This document shows positions 7,110-10,872 of a stretch of 10,872 bases of DNA, piece after piece; position 1 is the first letter of the stretch, and every line of letters starts with the position of its first letter. Under the pieces are notes generated by a model, which was given only the letters and a program-made list of their open reading frames with translations, was not told the origin of the DNA and did not search any database. The translations under genes and the position numbers were made by a program. Source of the stretch: JBOGJG01 sp050747825 (GTDB lineage Bacteria; Acidobacteriota; UBA6911; RPQK01; JBOGJG01); assembly GCA_050747825.1 (NCBI GenBank), contig JBOGJG010000040.1, positions 1 through 10,872 on the forward strand. The letters run 5' to 3'.

Positions 7110-9911
7110 ATGCATTACATCTCAATCCGGGGCGCTCGCCAGAACAATCTAAAAGACATCGACGTCAACATTCCCCGCAATAAGCTGACGGTCATTACCG
7201 GCTTGAGCGGCTCGGGTAAATCCAGCCTGGCCTTCGATACCCTCTACGCGGAAGGTCAGAGGCGCTATCTGGAGTCTCTGTCAGCTTACGCCCGGCAGTT
7301 CCTGGACCAGATGGAAAAGCCCGACGTCGATTCAATCGACGGCCTCTCGCCCGCCATCTCCATCGAACAGAGGACGACCAGCAAAAACGTGCGCTCCACG
7401 GTGGGTACCATCACCGAAGTGTTCGACTACCTGCGCCTTCTCTTCTCCAGCATCGGCGTCGCCCACTGCCCGAACTGCGATAAGCCCATCACCCGCCAAT
7501 CGATCGATCAGATCGTTTCCCGCATTTTCGAGCTCCCCTCGGGCAGCCGGATCATGATCCTGGCCCCGGTGGTGCGCGGGCGCAAGGGTGAGTTCAAGAC
7601 GCTGTTCGACAAATTCCACAAGGAAGGCTATCTGCGCGCACGGATTGACGGGACGGTTTACCACCTGGAAGAAGCGCCGGAGCTGAAAAAGCAGAAGAAC
7701 CACACCATCGAGATCCTGGTCGATCGCCTGATCGTACAGGACGAGTCGCGAGATCGCATCGAACCGTCGGTCCGCCAGGCCATTCAGATCGCCCGGGGGC
7801 TGGTTACGGTCTCAGTGGTTGGCGGCGCCGAAATCCTCTTTTCCGAGAGGATGGCTTGTGTGGATTGCGGGATCAACATTCCGACTCTGGAGCCTAGAAG
7901 TTTTTCCTTCAACAGCAAGTTCGGAGCCTGTCGAAAGTGCGATGGGCTGGGTTCAGAGCTTCAAATCAATCTGCTCCGGCTGGTTGAAAATCCGGAAGCT
8001 CATCTGAGCGACCTCAAACTGGCCCTGGGAGGCAGGGACCTGTTGTATTTCTTCCGCGAATCCACCCGGGCGCTGCTGAAGCACTTTGGAGTCGAAGCCA
8101 AGAGTCCTTTTAAGGATTATCCCCCTCTGCTGCTCCAGGCGCTGCTCTATGGCCTTGAGGGTCCCATCAGCTTTCGCTATGCCGGCTTCGATTACACTTC
8201 CAAATTCGAAGGACTGAACAAATGGTTCCTCGATAAGATGGAAGCGACCGGCAGTGAGAAACGCCGCCACCTGTACCTCAGCTTCATGACGCAGGGGGAC
8301 TGCAGCGTGTGTGCGGGAACTCGCCTGCGCTCCGAGAGCCGGGCCGTAAAAGTCAAGGGCCGATCCATCTCCGAGTACTGCCGGCTTCCCCTGGGAGAAT
8401 GCCTGCAAGCTATTGAAGAGATTCGGCTCAGTTCCAGAGAACAGGCCATTGCAGGCCAGATCGTAGAGGAAATCCGCCACCGCTTGCGCTTTATGCTGGA
8501 TGTGGGACTCTCCTACCTCACACTTGACCGGCAGGCCGTCTCACTCTCCGGAGGAGAAGGCCAGCGCATCCGCCTGGCCACTCAAGTGGGCTCCCGTCTC
8601 AAGGGCGTGCTGTACGTGCTCGATGAGCCATCCATCGGCCTTCACTCCAGGGACACCAGGCGGCTCCTGGACACGCTCAAGGAGCTGCGCGACCTGGGGA
8701 ATACAGTGATCATTGTGGAGCATGATGAGGAAACCATCCGAAGCGCAGACCACATCATCGATCTGGGGCCCGGGGCCGGCAGCCACGGAGGCACTATCAT
8801 GGCGGAAGGATCTCTGCCCGAGATCCTGAACGACGGCTCTTCCTCGCTGACTGCCGGCTACCTGAAAGGGCTTCAGAAGATTCAGGGTCCACAGAGACGA
8901 AGGAACGGCAACGGGCAAAGAATCGAAGTGGCAGGAGCTCGCCACCATAATCTCAAGAACATTGATGTGGCCTTCCCGCTGGGCCTCTTTATCGCGGTCA
9001 CGGGCGTCTCCGGCTCGGGCAAATCGTCGCTGGTGGATGAAGTGCTTTACCGTTCGCTGTCGCGGCACCTGTATGACTCGTTGCTCCAACCCGGGGCGCA
9101 TAGCGATATTCGAGGCCTCGACAATATCGACAAAGTGATTGAGATTGATCAGTCCCCAATCGGCAGGACGCCCCGTTCCAATCCGGCCACTTACAGTGGC
9201 CTGTTCACTCCCATTCGCGAGCTTTTTGCCGTGCTGCCGGAATCGCGTATCCGGGGCTACAAGCCCGGCCGTTTCAGTTTTAATGTAAAAGGCGGACGTT
9301 GTGAGACCTGCCGGGGCGACGGCCTGCGCAAGATCGAGATGAACTTTCTGCCTGATGTTTACGTGGTGTGTGAGGCCTGCCATGGAAAACGTTACAACCG
9401 CGAGACCCGCTCGATCAAGTACAAGGGCCGTTCCATAGCCGACCTACTGGACTCCAGTGTCGAGGAAGCTTATTCCATCCTCGAAAACATCCCTCGCATC
9501 CAGGCGAAGCTGAAAACCTTACTCGATGTGGGACTCGGCTACATCAAACTGGGACAGTCGGCAACCACACTGTCGGGCGGAGAGGCGCAGCGCGTGAAGC
9601 TGGCCCGCGAGTTGAGCAAGCGCTCGACTGGAAGAACTCTGTATATACTGGATGAACCCACTACTGGACTGCACTTCGAGGACGTCCGAAAACTCCTTGA
9701 CATTCTCAATGAGCTGGTCAATCTTGGCAACACTGTGATCGTTATCGAGCATAATCTGGACATCATCAAGTGCGCTGACTGGATAATCGATCTCGGACCG
9801 GAAGGAGGCAGCGAAGGCGGGTACGTGGTAGCTGCCGGACCACCGGAGGAAGTCATGAAATGCAGGGAATCGTACACGGGCGAAGCCTTAAGGCAGTTTC
9901 CAGCGCAGTGA
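7110..9911 (+). CDS. uvrA: Excinuclease ABC subunit A
   Basis: This encodes UvrA, the damage-sensing ATPase of nucleotide excision repair, which works as a dimer and loads UvrB at lesions. The protein has 933 residues (E. coli 940) and two ABC modules. Module one: Walker A GLSGSGKS at 31-38, zinc finger C250-x2-C253 with C274-x2-C277, signature LSGGE at 479-483, Walker B VLDEP with D505-E506. Module two: Walker A GVSGSGKS at 632-639, zinc finger C731-x2-C734 with C754-x2-C757, signature LSGGE at 821-825, Walker B ILDEP with D848-E849. All catalytic and zinc residues are present, so it should be active. I chose ATG 7110 because MHYISIRGARQNNLK matches the family N-terminus; ATG 7095 and TTG 7068 are in frame and possible, and AGGGA at 7088-7092 is poorly spaced for any of them. 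It is likely transcribed with the following gene and perhaps with polA. Confidence 0.96.
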   Translation: MHYISIRGARQNNLKDIDVNIPRNKLTVITGLSGSGKSSLAFDTLYAEGQRRYLESLSAYARQFLDQMEKPDVDSIDGLSPAISIEQRTTSKNVRSTVGTITEVFDYLRLLFSSIGVAHCPNCDKPITRQSIDQIVSRIFELPSGSRIMILAPVVRGRKGEFKTLFDKFHKEGYLRARIDGTVYHLEEAPELKKQKNHTIEILVDRLIVQDESRDRIEPSVRQAIQIARGLVTVSVVGGAEILFSERMACVDCGINIPTLEPRSFSFNSKFGACRKCDGLGSELQINLLRLVENPEAHLSDLKLALGGRDLLYFFRESTRALLKHFGVEAKSPFKDYPPLLLQALLYGLEGPISFRYAGFDYTSKFEGLNKWFLDKMEATGSEKRRHLYLSFMTQGDCSVCAGTRLRSESRAVKVKGRSISEYCRLPLGECLQAIEEIRLSSREQAIAGQIVEEIRHRLRFMLDVGLSYLTLDRQAVSLSGGEGQRIRLATQVGSRLKGVLYVLDEPSIGLHSRDTRRLLDTLKELRDLGNTVIIVEHDEETIRSADHIIDLGPGAGSHGGTIMAEGSLPEILNDGSSSLTAGYLKGLQKIQGPQRRRNGNGQRIEVAGARHHNLKNIDVAFPLGLFIAVTGVSGSGKSSLVDEVLYRSLSRHLYDSLLQPGAHSDIRGLDNIDKVIEIDQSPIGRTPRSNPATYSGLFTPIRELFAVLPESRIRGYKPGRFSFNVKGGRCETCRGDGLRKIEMNFLPDVYVVCEACHGKRYNRETRSIKYKGRSIADLLDSSVEEAYSILENIPRIQAKLKTLLDVGLGYIKLGQSATTLSGGEAQRVKLARELSKRSTGRTLYILDEPTTGLHFEDVRKLLDILNELVNLGNTVIVIEHNLDIIKCADWIIDLGPEGGSEGGYVVAAGPPEEVMKCRESYTGEALRQFPAQ

Positions 9912-9920
9912 CCCCTAAAC

Positions 9921-10859
9921 ATGTCCAAATTCAAACAATTCCACCCCGAAAAACTACGCGACTACCCCCTGGAATCCCGGCACAGCAAAGTGAGCGCTGC
10001 CGACTTCGGCCGTCCCCTGGACCAGGACAGCTTTTCCACGTTCGTTGACTCCCTCCCCAATATTCTCGCCGCCCGCGATCTGCGCGACCTGGCAGCCGCT
10101 ATCGGAGCCGCGCGCTCCGCCGGTAAGGCAATCATCTGGGCTTTCGGAGGCCATGTCGTCAAGGCAGGACTGGGACCTGTGATGATCGACCTCATGGATC
10201 GTGGATTTGTGACTGCTCTGGCCACTAATGGCAGCGGCGTTATCCACGATTTTGAAATCGCTTTATGCGGGAATACCTCAGAAGACGTCGAACAGGAGTT
10301 GAAGACCGGCAGGTTCGGGATGGCCCGCGAAACAGGAGAGTATCTGAATGAGGCTGTTTCCCAGGGCGCCTGCCAGGAGAAGGGCATGGGAGAATCAATT
10401 GCCGAATTCGTGGCGCGCCGGGAGCCCAGGCACGCCCGCCTGTCGCTGCTCGTTGCCAGCCAGCGGCTCAATATTCCCCTTACGGTCCATGTCGCGATCG
10501 GCACGGATATCATTCACAATCATCCGGCCGCCTCAGGCGAGGCTCTGGGAAAGGGGTCGTTGATTGATTTTCGGATATTGACGCACCAGATCTCGCAGTT
10601 GCACGAAGGCGGCGTTTATATCAATCTGGGCTCCGCCGTCATCCTACCTGAGGTGTTTTTGAAAGCCGTCTCCATGGTTCGAAATTCCGGCCGGCGGCTT
10701 GAAAATTTCACGACCGCCAATCTGGATTTTATCCAGCATTATCGCCCCTTTCAGAACGTCTTAAAGCGCCCGGTTGCCGGCTCCGGCAAGGGCATCGCCA
10801 TCACCGGCCACCACGAAATCATGCTCCCCTTGCTGGCTGCCATGCTGGTGCACTGCTGA
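9921..10859 (+). CDS. Conserved deoxyhypusine-synthase-like protein, function unknown
   Basis: This 312-residue protein has no signal peptide or membrane segment. I recognise it as a bacterial family usually annotated as hypothetical or deoxyhypusine synthase-like, from memory of its motifs. Conserved-looking blocks are GGHVVKAGLGPV (76-87), a strand-loop with NGSGVIHDFE (103-112), GNTSEDV (117-123), GTDIIHNHP (194-202), GGVYINLGSAVILPEVFLKA (230-249) and GHHEIMLPLLA (296-306). The pattern of Gly-rich loops after short beta strands fits a Rossmann-like DHS NAD-binding fold, and the His/Asp clusters could be catalytic. Bacteria lack eIF5A, so true hypusine formation is not expected; a spermidine-related or other NAD-dependent reaction is possible but unproven. 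It starts 9 bases after the uvrA stop with no clear ribosome site, so translation may be coupled. GSGKG at 287-291 is not in a P-loop context. The stop codon lies just inside the window. Confidence 0.7.
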   Translation: MSKFKQFHPEKLRDYPLESRHSKVSAADFGRPLDQDSFSTFVDSLPNILAARDLRDLAAAIGAARSAGKAIIWAFGGHVVKAGLGPVMIDLMDRGFVTALATNGSGVIHDFEIALCGNTSEDVEQELKTGRFGMARETGEYLNEAVSQGACQEKGMGESIAEFVARREPRHARLSLLVASQRLNIPLTVHVAIGTDIIHNHPAASGEALGKGSLIDFRILTHQISQLHEGGVYINLGSAVILPEVFLKAVSMVRNSGRRLENFTTANLDFIQHYRPFQNVLKRPVAGSGKGIAITGHHEIMLPLLAAMLVHC

Positions 10860-10872
10860 GGGTGGGGTCAGA

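Noticed and set aside
8541..9383. Open frame of 280 codons on the minus strand inside uvrA
   Set aside because: It lies opposite intact ABC and zinc-finger coding sequence and has no recognisable motif or ribosome site.

Overview
The window looks like chromosomal DNA from a free-living Gram-negative bacterium, most likely an acidobacterium (Acidobacteriota). The reasons are the Oar-type TonB-dependent receptors (carboxypeptidase-regulatory-like domain plus plug plus barrel, ending in a C-terminal phenylalanine), a Tat-exported Gfo/Idh/MocA oxidoreductase, fairly GC-rich codon use, and genes with weak or absent Shine-Dalgarno sequences. The taxonomic call is inference from gene content; no rRNA gene is present to settle it.

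Layout: 1-725 is the 3' end of one Oar-like outer-membrane receptor gene. Directly behind it (748-1549) is the 5' part of a second receptor of the same type, which is broken. Its signal peptide appears to be split by a frameshift near 800, and at about 1550-1556 the coding sequence runs abruptly into a decayed DDE transposase (about 1550-1985), itself shifted in frame and stopped. Positions 2067-3392 hold an intact Tat-signal Gfo/Idh/MocA-family oxidoreductase with a good ribosome binding site. Converging on it from the minus strand is a PlsC-like acyltransferase (3480-4190). The plus strand then carries polA (4397-7006), uvrA (about 7110-9911) and a conserved deoxyhypusine-synthase-like protein of unknown role (9921-10859, 9 bases after uvrA).

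How the genes fit together: the first 2 kb is a degraded outer-membrane uptake locus. The oxidoreductase may belong to the same sugar or polyol use theme, but this is only suggested by proximity. polA and uvrA form a natural DNA-repair pair: UvrA recognises bulky lesions for UvrABC incision, and Pol I carries out excision and resynthesis. In this Pol I the 5' nuclease and polymerase motifs are intact, but the proofreading exonuclease metal site appears to be lost.

The least explained structure is in two intergenic stretches flanking plsC. Both are made of 7-base tandem repeats arranged as inverted arms (ATTTGTG type at 3397-3479; CTGACAA/TCAGNNN type at about 4235-4378). They resemble the short tandemly repeated repetitive (STRR) heptamers known from cyanobacteria. 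I found no CRISPR array, tRNA, rRNA, or clearly new multi-gene system. The best candidates for something under-described are the heptamer repeats and the deoxyhypusine-synthase-like gene.
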